Below, one piece after another: positions 40,621 through 54,644 of a stretch of 64,000 nucleotides of DNA. The stretch lies in NCBI GenBank assembly GCA_020002185.1, contig CM034531.1:47508102-47572101 (forward strand). Direction: 5' to 3'. The position numbers and the translations under genes were made by a program. The notes beneath the pieces were generated by a model, which was given only the letters and a program-made list of their open reading frames with translations, was not told the DNA's origin and did not search any database. The first letter of the stretch is position 1; each line of letters starts with the position of its first letter. This DNA comes from Paraescarpia echinospica. Taxonomy: Eukaryota; Annelida; Polychaeta; Sabellida; Siboglinidae.

Positions 40621-41758
40621 GGTGGCAACTTTGTTAAATATTGTACACAGAGCAGTGACCGTGCTTTGTACACACGTGTGCTGCATACACTATTTTCTCC
40701 AGTACTCCATGTTCTTATGCCTGATCAGAATCATAATCAAAACGAACAATAGGTGAACCTAGACACTTCTATGTTTAATGCCTACATACATATGCTACTT
40801 CACCCCATACCCTGTACGCTCCAGTTCCATTGGTACTGTTAAACGGTTTTTTATACCATAACAGCTTTCTTCTAGGAGGCAAATCTTCATCCTTACACTC
40901 CCTTCGTTCTAGATCACCTCTCCTATACAAGTTTCCGGCCGACTGGCTATGGACACGTGCATGAGGACCCCTCACTGAGGCAACAATCCCGCTCAAAGGA
41001 CAAGAGTTCTGCTCGAGTTCTCAAGGGGGAAGTTTATGGGGTGCAGTTGGCGATTTCCGGGGAGTCTCAACGAGGGGTGCAGGTAGAGGAATTTGGGAGA
41101 AACGGGGGAGGGGGTACATCTGGCGGTGTATTGGAAGCTCACAAACATGCCCATCGCAAATTAACCCACTCTACGGGCTTACGTCCGCGGCTAAGTCACC
41201 AGCCACAGCTCCCTCCAGTCAACACTGAACTATAAAAGCAGAAAATAGCTACAAAACAAGTTCGAACCATAGGCTGATAAAAACCCTAAGAACAATATTA
41301 AAAGTGCTTTCTCAGTTCGATTTATTAAACTCATTTCGAAGTAATTTTGCGAAAAAAGCACAACCGCCATATCCACTACGGCACTCTAGCTCGTTTGTTC
41401 GACGTCTTTGTATGCGTTTTTTGTCAAGTCGTCATACAGCTTGTTTAATTCTTGCCCATGAATTAATTAATGTTTCTCAAAATTGGAATCTTCATGCGAA
41501 TGCGTTTATCTGCCTTTGATTGCTCGATGTGATCGATTCTTGTATTTTTTATTGGTGCTGATTGCACAAACTTGAGTGCACTTAGACATCACCTCATCAT
41601 ATTGAAGAAACCACACGCACACACACCGCCGACTAATAACCATTCCCTATTGTAACTTCACCCCAGGCGAACCCGGGCCATCTCGGCATGATGTCGCCAG
41701 AGCGCGTCTGCGTGTCTCCAGCAATCGCGTGACAGGCCGCCTAGGCGACTCGCGTGGC
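40621..41758. other. No gene recognised
   Basis: Spacer of mixed composition. Frames at 40775-40996 (minus) and 40957-41519 (plus) have no recognisable domain. Confidence 0.35.
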
Positions 41759-41861
41759 TATATAAGAACGTTGCCATGGACCATCACAAAATAAAGTTCT
41801 CACGACGTTCCATTGAGCACGTGGCGAGGCCCGTCTGGCGAGACGATCGTGCTGTTGTCAG
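41759..41861 (+). promoter_or_regulatory. Orphan tubulin-like core promoter and first exon
   Basis: TATATAAG at 41759-41766 is followed, exactly 30 bp later, by GTTCTCACGACGTTCCATTG (41796 onward). The same TATA-to-TTCTCACGACG spacing and nearly the same 27-nt leader segment occur in both alpha-tubulin promoters. A candidate GTAACA donor follows at 41862. No ATG precedes it as in the tubulins. It lies on the same strand as, and 7 kb upstream of, the tubulin pseudogene exon 2 (48918), so it may be that copy's displaced promoter. Confidence 0.6.
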
Positions 41862-42274
41862 GTAACATTCACATTTAGTGGGTTGAAAGCTAAATGTCAG
41901 TCAGTCTGTTGGGTTTTGCAAGTTACGAATATGTAACGAACTAAGTCAATTATTTCGACAATTAAAACAAGCGTACGCCTTTAGTAATAAAACCGGCTGC
42001 TGGTATCAGTTTAGCTATTCTCACACGACATACCTGGACAACAAAGTAAAAAGGTAGGTTCTTATCAGTTCAGGACTGCTCAAAACGCTTTACACTTTAC
42101 TCCCTGGCAGACATGTTCAATCGAACACCATGTCAATTTCTCCGGGAAGCATTTAGCCACACTATAATTAATGCGCGAATACTATTAGTACACAACAATC
42201 CATCACTGTATATAGCCGGTACTCATTCAAACAGCTGAGTGAACTGGAGCAACGTAGAGTAAACGAACTTTCCC

Positions 42275-42360
42275 AAGGGTCGACACTGTCGCTTAGGATT
42301 CTAACGCGGGTTCTCTTGGTCGAAAGTCCGGGGCTCTAGCAACTGCACCACGACGCTACA
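42275..42360 (-). other. Degenerate tRNA-like sequence
   Basis: Read on the minus strand, CGTGGTGCAGTTGCTAGAGC resembles a tRNA D-arm/A box, and CGCGTTAGAATCC resembles a T-arm/B box at suitable spacing. Base pairing is poor, so this is more likely a SINE head or tRNA pseudogene than a functional tRNA. Confidence 0.35.
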
Positions 42361-42639
42361 CGCTAAGAAGCAGATTGACCAAGACATTGCTAATCCGTCA
42401 CCACTCGTACACTAATAACGCGTGTATTTGTATAACAATTTACACAAGGAGATACAAAAGAACTCTATTAATTTTACACGACTGTATCAATGACAGTTTG
42501 TTTACGATGGAAACTAAGCAAGGGAAGCCCAATCCAGATAAAACAAAACATTATATTATTATTATTGGCATGAAAGAACAACAAATGAGGGTTATCAATA
42601 ACTTTGTGTAAGTGTAAGTCATTGAAAAGTGATGTTGTA

Positions 42640-44320
42640 TAAATGACTACAGTTTCATTGCGCAAGTGTAAATGACAACGGTCGTGTTGTTTACTGTATA
42701 GGTGACTCTGGCGATGTCGAGTAATCGTAGCACTGACGTTGTTAGTGATGTTGTCTAAGTGACCAAAGTGATGTAGTTTAAGTGTAAGCGTTAGTATAGT
42801 GTGAGTGAAAAAAATGGGGTGTAAGAGTGGGTGCAGTGTGAGTGACAATAATGATGTTGTGTAAGAGACTAAAGTGATGTGGTTTAAGTGTGAGTTACAA
42901 CAATGGGGTGTCAGAGTGGGTACAGTGTGAGTGATAATAGTGGTGTTGTGTAAGAGACTAAAGTGGTGTGGTATAAGTGTAAGCGTTAGTACAGTGTGAG
43001 TGACAACAATGGGGTGTCAGAGTGGGTACAGTGTGAGTGACAATAGTGGTGTCGTATAAGTGACTAAAGTGGTGTGGTTTAAGTGTAAGCGTTAGTACAC
43101 TGTGAGTGACAACAATGGGGTGTCAGAGTGGGTACAGTGTGAGTGACAATAATGATGTTGTGTAAGAGACTAAAGTGATGTGGTTTAAGTGTGAGTTACA
43201 ATGGGGTGTCAGAGTGGGTACAGTGTGAGTGATAATAGTGGTGTTGTGTAAGAGACTAAAGTGGTGTGGTATAAGTGTAAGCGTTAGTACAGTGTGAGTG
43301 ACAACAATGGGGTGTCAGAGTGGGTACAGTGTGAGTGACAATAGTGGTGTCGTATAAGTGACTAAAGTGGTGTGGTTTAAGTGTAAGCGTTAGTACACTG
43401 TGAGTGACAACAATGGGGTGTCAGAGTGGGTACAGTGTGAGTGACAATAGTGATGTTGTGTAAGTGACTAAAGTGGTGTGGTTTAAGTGTAAGCGTTAGT
43501 ACAGTGTGAGTGACAACAATGAGGTGTCAGAGTGGGTACAGTGTGAGTGATAATAGTGGTGTCGTGTAAGTGACTAAAGTGGTGTGGTTTAAGTGTAAGC
43601 GTTAGTACAGTGTGAGTGACAGCAATGGGGTGTCAGAGTGGGTACAGTGTGAGTGACAATAGTGGTGTTATGTAAGTGACTAAAGTGGTGTGGTTTAAGT
43701 GGAAGCGTTAGTACAGTGTGAGTGACAACAATGGGGTGTTAGAGTGGGTACAGTGTGAGTGATAATAGTGGTGTTGTGTAAGAGACTAAAGTGGTGTGGT
43801 ATAAGTGCAAGCATTAGTACAGTGTGAGTGACAACAATGGGGTGTCAGAGTGGGTACAGTGTGAGTGACAATAGTGGTGTTATGTAAGTGACTAAAGTGG
43901 TGTGGTTTAAGTGGAAGCGTTAGTACAGTGTGAGTGACAACAATGGGGTGTCAGAGTGGGTACAGTGTGAGTGACAATAGTGGTGTTGTGTAAGTGACTA
44001 AAGTGGTGTGGTATAAGTGTAAGCGTTAGTACAGTGTGAGTGACAACAATGGGGTGTCAGAGTGGGTACAGTGTGAGTGACAATAGTGGTGTTGTGTAAG
44101 AGACTAAAGTGGTGTGGTATAAGTGTAAGCGTTAGTACAGTGTGAGTGACAACAATGGGGTGTCAGAGTGGGTACAGTGTGAGTGATAATAGTGGTGTTG
44201 TGTAAGAGACTAAAGTGATGTGGTTTAAGTGTAAGCGTTAGTACAGTGTGAGTGACAACAATGGGGTGTCAGACTTGGTACAGTGTGAGTGACAATAATG
44301 GTGATGTGTAAGTGTAACTA
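42640..44320. repeat. 106-bp minisatellite, about 15 copies
   Basis: The marker AAGCGTTAGTAC recurs at 42981, 43087, 43279, 43385, 43491, 43597, 43703, 43915, 44021, 44127 and 44233 (43809 has AAGCATTAGTAC), a strict 106-bp period apart from one shortened unit near 43186. Each unit contains two CAGTGTGAGTGAC half-repeats. Variants (GATGTTGTG, GGTGTCGTA, GGTGTTATG) alternate in blocks, suggesting multi-unit expansion. The edges are diverged. Confidence 0.97.
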
Positions 44321-46654
44321 TATTTGTGTCGTGTTGGTGTAATTGATTATACTGAAGTTGTGACCAAGTGACTAAAATGATGTTGTTTGAGTAAATAAAT
44401 ATCAGGCTTAGATTAAAATGCGTATCAACGCATTTAAGTGCAAACGTCTGAAATTGGACAAATGCAAGTGTTAAAAAAAATAAAAATTCACACTCGAGAG
44501 TTCGAAATTATTCAAATGCAAATGCGCCGATACAAGTTTTTTTGAAAATAAAATATTAATATGATAATCTTTCATTAAAGTGACCCGTTTCATTCATATT
44601 GTATCCGACTGCAATACATGACCATTATATGAGCCATCTAGAACATTTTAAGGTTTTAGTATTGTTATTAACTACCCGATGATACTATTTTCAGCTGTTG
44701 GGTAGTTTCATCTAGCAGTCGTTGTATCACTGATACTTCCATCAAATCTACTGCTAACTTCAAATCTTCAGCATATTAGTCACCAATGTGTATTCTCAGC
44801 TGGAAATGTTGAATTACTACAGAGGATAAACCATACAACTACGTGCAACAACACTGGGAGGTGACCTATTTCATTTGGGAAACCTGTGGGCTGGGCTGAA
44901 TGGATGAAGCACTCTGCTAAACACTAGGTTTGGGCATACATGTTTTTTTTTCAAGTGGGACAACTTCCTCTCTCGCATAAAGGGCATTAGTATATAGGTG
45001 TCCTTAGCTTAGAGCTGTATCATACTTCCTCGTTAAATATAACGTGCATGGCATTTGTAGTTAAGTTTAAAGTTAGTCGGGAAGTTAAGCATGGCTTGTA
45101 GTCATAATCATATTTATTCAGTACACGAATGGATAAACCTATCATCGTATCAGAGCAAATTAAGAATAGAGCATTTGTAGTTGTGTCTAAGTTGATTAGG
45201 TTAGCCGTGATATTCTGAACCGACATGTTCACGCCAGGCACGTTCTGTGGCATTCACCGAGCATTATCAGCGGTTCAATATTGAATGACTCACGTTAGCA
45301 CACGTAGGAGCGTGTCTAACAGACCGCCGTGACGTCACGGAACAACGGGGACCGTATAGTCCTACCTTGAAGGATTATATTACTCGCACACTAATTTAGA
45401 ATTTTAATCCGACATTTTGTGGCTGCTTTATCAAGGCAGACACGAAGTGTTAATCGCCCGTGACAACGCCTTTAAAAGGAGCCAGTCAGTTCCTCTACCC
45501 GGAATTAGCAGGCGTAGCAATTTGTAACTGGAAGTCTGCTACATCAAAGGGTACTTCCGTTAACTCAGCCCGACTCGGCCGTATTGCAAATGTAGCTTGT
45601 TTTGAACCTGGATGTTTTGTTTGCATTTGAACAATGTTATGCTTCGGGGTCGTATCTTCCTAATTGCGAATGTTGTTACCGGTTTACTGAACACAAACTA
45701 GGCAGGCAGTATACCTTCAACATAATTAGTATAGTCGTAACAACATTATATTAATTAATAAAAAAACATAGAACAGACTGCCTCCATTTAAACCAATGCG
45801 CTAAGGAGAATCCAACCACTAATGGTGAACCTTACGAAAGAAAAACAATGAAAAACTTAGTTTATCTAAGATCTGAACACGTATTAATTGTCGATCGATC
45901 ACACAAAACGTTTCTTTGAAATTAACAGACGAACAACCGTAGCGACAAGGGACATATCAGGAAGATGGGTGCCGTTACGACTAATAGTCTACAATACAAA
46001 ATCCACCTACACCAATCTCCACATTCTCACTATGATTATGTGTCGACACTATTATGTGGGAAGCCGTGCTGGTCTGGTTGGCCATATACAGTCTGCATAC
46101 AAATGCACATTTCGCGACAACAGAAACTGTCCGTGGAAAGAATACCCTGGCTTCGGGTGATCACTGGTGGTGATTGCGATATAAGGGGTGCTGCGAAAGC
46201 AGCATGCATATCGGGGCCAAATTACCCAAAGGGAAATTGTGGTCGGGTGCTGTCTTGGAAACATGTCAGAAACATCTTGATTTCTAAACCCAACATAATA
46301 AATAGATGTATGAGATTTTGTATCGATCCCCCGAGTTATACAAATGCTGCGACTGCAGTATTCCTTAGCAACAAATGGAACGCGAGCATTATGTATGTAC
46401 ATTGCTAATGCTGTCGGTCTCGCGGGATGAACCCGATCGATATATTGATATTGGGGGCCATCTCAAACAGCCAACTGATGACACTTTCAGGAGGATATCG
46501 GCTACGTTTTAGTAATGTTACTACGTGAAATAACGTCAGCAAGGAAACTCCATTTACTACACAAAATGACGAGTTTAATTTTAATAAAACATGCACACTT
46601 TAGACCATAAAATGGAAATTATCTTGTCACTGGCAAATACTAGCATTTTCATCA
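44321..46654. other. No gene recognised
   Basis: Non-coding spacer. Overlapping frames at 45888-46408 lack domains or splice context. Confidence 0.35.
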
Positions 46655-46876
46655 AATCTTCTGCATATGTATCTGTTTGATAATCGGCAAATTCCAGCTA
46701 TCTTCTGTATATGTATCTTTTTGATAATCGGCAATTTCCAGCTATCTTCTGTATATGTGTCTGTTTGATAACCGGCAAATTCCAGCTATCTTCTGTATAT
46801 GTATCTGTTTGATAATCGGCAAATCCCAGCTATCTTCTGTATATGTATCTGTTTGATAATCGGCAAATTCCAGCAG
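46655..46876. repeat. 44-bp tandem repeat, five copies
   Basis: TTTGATAATCGGCAAATTCC followed by AGCTATCTTCTGTATATGTATC repeats with a 44-bp period; copies are almost identical. Confidence 0.95.
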
Positions 46877-47218
46877 GGTATCGAGCCAATTATATTGGTG
46901 GCTCTAAGAACCTTGCCCACGGCCTAGCAGTTCCTGCTCCCCCGTCATTTGTTGCCATAAACAAACGAGCTTTTGACTTCGTACTGAGGAAGTACTCCCA
47001 TTACTGATACGCTTATGCCCTACGAGGAGTCACCGGGCCAGGACTTACACTGGCGCCATCTAGGGAATGTAAGTACACTAAAGCCAGTGACTTGATTATA
47101 TTATAATTTTGATCTGTTTTACTGTTGTCTAACCATCATCCGAACGGGTAATTATATTGGGATTCCTGTAAATTGGGCGCGAGTCGGACGAGTGTCTGCA
47201 CTGTTCTCACGGGTGGTA

Positions 47219-47574
47219 CCTGCTGTTATCATCATCTCATTGACATGCCGATAGATTTTAACAAAAATTGCATACTTCCAGCTCTCGTAAAATGCCTGTA
47301 TGTGTGACACCCGTCAATATTTACTAATGCCGGCAAGAATTACTCCGCAAACAGGTCACACAGGCAAATTGCTGCCAAATATCCTTCCGCTTATTCGAAT
47401 CATCTAGAAATCCACCATTTTACAGTCAACACCTTCTACAATCATACATGAAAATCTCCCTACTCAAATGCACTTATGTCACAGCATGTGAATTTTGTAA
47501 AAAAATCATTTCTAAAAAAATACACTACATTTTTCTTCGTGCAACGGACAGGAAGTCTAACTAGAACATGATCC
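47219..47574 (+). mobile_element. MITE family copy A, 5'-truncated
   Basis: Matches copy B (48468-48917) from CCTGCTGTTATCATCATCTC to its right end TAGAACATGATCCC at about 95% identity, but lacks the first 95 bp or so of the element. Confidence 0.85.
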
Positions 47575-48467
47575 CAAGTAGGCAAGGCAAGTTTGGAGAA
47601 AAATGTTGAAACTAACACATTTGATAGGCTCTCCTATCTCATACACCGTGTGGTATTTTTTGTGTAATTCATCCACGTGTTTGTTTTTATACACATTTCA
47701 AAAGAGCCACCCTACTTGACAGGGCACCGTGTGAATAAGCACTTCACTGTCGGACAATTTCTAATCTAGCACAACATTCTCAGGTGGCACGTATGAACTC
47801 CTATAACAGTTTTCCAGAAAGTCCAATATGTGTTTTATAAGAATGTTCAATACAGCGAGTTGTTATATGTTATATTCAAATTTATATTGATTTTATGACC
47901 TTGCGCCATATTTACAAAGGTAAATATCAACAAAAAGTCACCTTAAGGTGTGAAATCTCAAAAGGCCAGACGTCTTATGCAGTTCAATTACATAATATTA
48001 CACAGCCTAATTAGCATACATTCAGAAAACAATGCCACTTGCTTGATTGGCCAGAAGGTCCTGCCAGTAGACGGTATCTGACAACAGTCTCGGGCTGCAG
48101 CCGACTCCAGCTAGTCACTGTCGTCAGGCTTTATTAGGGTCAATGACACGATCTTCAAGTGTGTTTAACTAGCAGAAGTAAATAAAAAAGATTGATGGAT
48201 CACCCTGCTGCAATGTCATTGGTTCATTATCATACAGATTTGCAAATTGAGGCCTAACTAGTAGCATACACACCCCACCCCCCTTATAAGACATGTGTTC
48301 CGACACTGTGATTTGGACTTGCAGACTGATGAGAAGTCTGCAATATCCAAAAACGGTTTGTCCCGTTCAACTGTTGTTTTACCATACATATATTATCAGT
48401 GATTGTTTCAAGATATTTGATATTTGTGCAATGACAATAGCATGCTTCCGTTGCCAGGGTCTTTATT

Positions 48468-48917
48468 GGGGTCAGCCCACTGTTGGTTTTCCCATAGGCG
48501 ACCATGTTAACGTTTTGTCTAATTATAAGAAAACGTGACCTATAAAATGTCTTAAACTTCTAACCTGCTGTTATCATCATCTCATTGACATGCCGATAGA
48601 TTTTAACAAAAATTGCATACCTCCAGCTCTCGTAAATGCCTGTATGTGTGACACCCGTCAATATTTACAAATGTCGGCAAGAATTACTCCGCAAACAGGT
48701 CACACAGGCAAATTGCTGCCAAATATCCTTCCGCTTATTCAAATCATCTAGAAATCCACCATTTTACAGTCAACACCTTCTACAACCACACATGAAAATC
48801 TCCCTACTCAAATGCACTTATGTCACAGCATGTGAATTTTGTAAACAATCATTTCTAAAAAATACACTGCATTTTTCTTCGTGCAACGGACAGGAAGTCT
48901 AACTAGAACATGACCCC
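48468..48917 (+). mobile_element. MITE family copy B, full length 450 bp
   Basis: Begins GGGGTCAGCCCACTG and ends ATGACCCC. Inverted GGGGTCA ends define the element. Its right end directly abuts the first bases of the tubulin pseudogene exon 2 (GTGAGTGTATC). It has no coding capacity. Confidence 0.8.
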
Positions 48918-48941
48918 GTGAGTGTATCAGTATCCACGTCA

Positions 48942-49474
<533 letters not shown>

Positions 49475-49687
49475 TGACCTCTATTTATAACTAGGGAAAC
49501 GTTCTATGACTTTATTACCGAGACTGGTCTTGTCTCGCTTAATTAACCGACTCTCACCTGGCTGCGTGACTTCGCCAGAACGATAGTCTGGCTCTGAATG
49601 GTTCTTCTGAATGTTATGCCATGAGAGCTGCCACCTAGTGAATATGCATGTGATTAAAATATATTAAACTACGAAAAAAAGTTATTG

Positions 49688-49729
49688 GCCCCTCACTACT
49701 GCTTAATAATCTCGGCCGTAGTGAGGGGC
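49688..49729. repeat. Short hairpin
   Basis: A 12-bp perfect stem (GCCCCTCACTAC, 49688-49699, with 49718-49729) around an 18-nt loop, within the decayed intron of the tubulin pseudogene. Probably a short insertion. No U tract follows that would suggest a terminator. Confidence 0.6.
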
Positions 49730-50011
49730 TAATGCTGCCACCTCACGACGCCTGGATAATCGAGGCTATATGTAGTGGAGTCTTGTATGTAATACAATGG
49801 TCCAATGTCTTAAACTTAAGCTCTGTATATAGATATATCAGCTGTTTTTGCCATTATATATATATTACTTTCTTTTGTGTATAGTTGATACAACAGAATG
49901 ATATATAGATGTAAGTTATATGAGCTGTTACACTAATTTTGGCAGGAAAATATAGCCATGTTAATAATTATCATTAAAATGTGGTTATTAATTAATTAAG
50001 TGAATTATTAA

Positions 50012-50467
<456 letters not shown>

Positions 50468-50470
50468 TAG

Positions 50471-51091
<621 letters not shown>

Positions 51092-51109
51092 TAGGGCGAG
51101 GAATTTTAA

Positions 51110-53424
51110 ACCAGATTGATCGAAAACACCTGCTGATTGATAAAATGTGGCTTGTTTCCTACAATACAGTGCTTTCCGATTATGTTGGTGTGATTGTAAT
51201 TCTTGTACGCACGACAATGGTGAATGAACGACAACTTTATGCCAAGATCGTAGTTGTAACATTTAACATTTCAACATAACTGCTCGGCAAAAAGTAAATA
51301 TCTTTTTTACGTGACAGTTAATGGGTTGTTCTAGTTCAGCCCGTTGCCACCTGGGAGCACAAGTTATTCCGGCCTCTCCTGTATTATACGGATTTTCCTA
51401 ACTAGAATAAATTCCTGATTCGAGACTCGACAGATAAATTTCTGTAGACAATTATTACCATAGCATACATGCTATCCTGTTCCATGTTGCAACTCGCAGC
51501 CTGTAATTTATATTGGCCATATTTACGAGAACAAATATAATTTGATAGATACAATCTACTCCCATCTCGTGGCTCCCCAAACAATTACATTATTCACACG
51601 CAGAGGCAACATTCCGTTGCTGATGTATGCCTGCTCAACATAATTGTTCTTTCAAGTAGGTCTTATGACCATAAGACTTATTCAAATTCTGTTTTGGAAC
51701 ATTGCATTGTAAAAAAAGCTTCCCACTCGAAGTCACCGACAGTTGATTGTTACACGAAGAATACAAAAGTCACATAATAAATCGTGAACACCTCGGCAAT
51801 AACTGATAGTACGATGAAACCAACTAAGGCCAATGACGTTTGGTACTGGTGTGCAGCAAACAAATAACGCAGAAATAATTACTGAAATTAATGTTGTACC
51901 TGTTCGTTGTTTGTTATGGTCAGCCTCTTCCCAAATCACATCTTTATCGTTTACAAACCAAACAAATTCAAGCAGGCTTTCCGATTTTAAGAGGTGTCGC
52001 CGTCTACCGGACACTCATTCAACAGTTTCATATATCCACAAGTCTTCATAGCTGCTTTGATTTAGTTGTCATTCTTTGACTTTAATATCTATCGCAGTTT
52101 TCTCTCGCCACTTTTCCGCTGCCTCTGCATTTCTTGTACCCCTTTTAATGCAGTATTCTGATCGCCGTAAGGATCGCTCGATAGTGTAACAGGGTCACAA
52201 TGTGTTTAAGCGATGCGTTTTACACGATCCTTGCAACACATTAAGGAGTCTCCCAAAATAACACGTAGATGCCATGCAACTACCACCTTTTAATGCAAGT
52301 TACACCCAGTAGCACAAACCACCGAAGGACACATACGTAAAAGTACATTTTCTACCGTACAGTAATATACCGGAGCCTTTGCAAATTGATATACTAAGCC
52401 AAAGTCAATGTTTTGGTCGGAAAGTACTCGTCGATCGTCCGCTTGCGACCCATTACACAGCGATCTGTTACGGAAACGCTTTAACACAGCAATGGATGTC
52501 CATTCGTATAGTGTGTTCTTGTGATTTGTCTGCTTATGCGTTAGTTACCAGGTACCTCCTGCTGTGGCGGTGATGTCCGCGAACAATACGTCAAGCTGCA
52601 ATCATATAACACAGTACTAGTAGGCAACAGCTAATGCGTGATAATGGCTCCGAAACATCCTGGTCTTTACTATGTAAATGTAGGCAACGTATGACTGAAT
52701 TAAACACAAATAGTGAGTCGAGATCAGAGCGATTGTAGACACTCTGTATAGGTAAAATAAAAAATCGAACCAATACTAAACGTATGTGCAAATTATTCTT
52801 TAATGGGAATTTACTAATAATATTGTTTAATTCGTTTTGAAAAGTGATGTAATTTTAAGGTAAAATTTATTAGATGCCAATCACGATGCGACATAAACAA
52901 ATGGGTGATTTGTATTTTATTTGATGGACTCTTATATATTTATGTGTTAATGTGATTCTAAAAAAATATTCTTACTTCTCGTTGCCTAAGTAGTACATTG
53001 TTTATAATATAAGTAAATGCTGTGTTCAGTACTCAAGTTCAGGTATTTTTTAAAAAAGGATTTAAAATGGACATGCAGTTGTAAGTGTGATAAGTGAAGT
53101 AAATTATATTTAATGATTTGTTTTAAGAATCTAGTGATAATGGCAAACAATCAAGTGTGACAAATAACATGTTCTTAAATCAGTTGACGCATTCAATCCG
53201 CGACAGACAAATAAAAAATCGGTAAAATAAGATGAAATGAGTATCTTCTAACTGGGGCTATATGTCAATAAACTGTAGCGATAAAAAACTGTATTTATGT
53301 GAAGCATTTTATGTGGTGGATGTTACTGAGAAAAATTAAATTGCATACGAAGGACAACATTATAACAACGTACATGAACTTTAGCAACCCTTCATGGACG
53401 GAGATCTCAAAGAAAACTGTGCAA
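51110..53424. other. No gene recognised
   Basis: AT-rich spacer after the tubulin pseudogene. The tubulin 3' UTR homology does not continue here, so the pseudogene duplication ends at or near the stop codon. Confidence 0.4.
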
Positions 53425-53474
53425 ACGCACGCACGCACGCACGCACGGACACACGCACACACGCACACACACAC
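53425..53474. repeat. (ACGC)n/(ACAC)n microsatellite
   Basis: About 45 bp of GCACGCACGCACG-type tetramers passing into ACAC repeats. Confidence 0.95.
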
Positions 53475-53640
53475 TCTCCTGGATTGGCAAGGTCACCCAT
53501 CAAAACACCATCTCGAAAACGATCATGCTAGCCACCCTAGAGGACAGGTGAAGACTCGTTCTCCAGAAGAAGAAGAACTAGCTAGATAACATCATAGAAG
53601 GGTAAGAAGCAGACAAGGCTAGCAGCAGCATGGCAGTGGA

Positions 53641-53847
53641 CATCGTGATAAAGTACACACTTGCCGTGATAGTCACACTAGCATCAATTCGAATTACAAA
53701 CTTTTTAGTCTTAGGTAATACAGCACTCGAACAGAACATTATTTCTAATAATGGTAATAAGAAAATTCCAAATTCAATCTAGCGGCTTTGGTTTGGTTCC
53801 ATGTAGAACGGCCTGTGTTTGGTGTCACGATGAATGGTGACGTTCGG
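53641..53847 (+). repeat. Dispersed repeat, partner of 38046-38248
   Basis: Same-orientation match to 38046-38248, starting at ACATCGTGATAAAGTA and ending GGTGACGTTCG. Confidence 0.85.
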
Positions 53848-54288
53848 CGTGAAAATGTGTTTTCATGTGACGAAGGGAATTACATCTAGATCAAGGTTGT
53901 ACCCGATTGTTATACTACCGGAGCAAAACATAATTAACACAATCTTGTTGCAAGTCAAAGGCTCGAATCAAACCCAAGTTACAAAGGTTGGCTTACCAAG
54001 GCCAGAACAAGTCATAAATCGTGAAGGGCGGCGACTCAAGCGTAACTTAATTTCGTCAACCCAATACAACTCATGTCATCTTGTCTAGCAGTGTCCTGGC
54101 AGATTATGTCCTCACCCAAAACTAAACAGCTACTTGTTGAAGGGTAACACATTTCCAATCAGCCACCACCTATATTCATGCCAACGTATTTCAGACATCA
54201 GCATGCAATTTCAATATGTCCAGATTTCCAGCTGCCGTACATTATAATTTTAAAGGATCAAAAACTAATTGTATCAGTATACGTTTAC

Positions 54289-54375
54289 CGATAGTGAAAG
54301 TATTTCCCGAATAAGGGCTTTTGCATCTGCACTGATAACCTGTTCCTTTCTTTGTGCACGTCAATGTACGTGCAC
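54289..54375 (-). pseudogene. Decayed EGF-like exon
   Basis: The minus strand reads TCTKKGTGYQCRCKSPYSGN, matching the second half of the intact EGF exon at 62435-62545, and ends at a GTAAAC donor. The final EGF cysteine is replaced by Phe and the first two cysteines are missing. Flanking non-coding sequence on both sides also matches the flanks of the 62-kb exon, showing segmental duplication of the module. Confidence 0.65.
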
Positions 54376-54644
54376 GTATGCCTACATGCATGCACGCATG
54401 CGTGTCATTAGGACGAGGCTGCACTGAATACTAGGACAACATGGCAAAGAAACATCATATATTTCAGTTACTCTCTGGATAGTAGAAATGTCATAGCTTT
54501 TCATAAAGCGAAACGACAAAACGTAACACAAACCAATGTCTGTGTGTGAACGTCCTGAACTGGTCACCACTCGTGTTTCAGAGAGTGAGTCGTAATGTAA
54601 AAATATGGCGCAGGACATTCAGGAATCTATGCTTCAAGCTAGGT

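Noticed and set aside
42275..42360. Functional tRNA gene
   Set aside because: Stems do not pair well and the T-loop is degenerate; kept only as a tRNA-like relic.
45888..46408. Overlapping frames of 90-147 codons
   Set aside because: No domain, splice sites or conservation cue; composition is like the neighbouring spacer.
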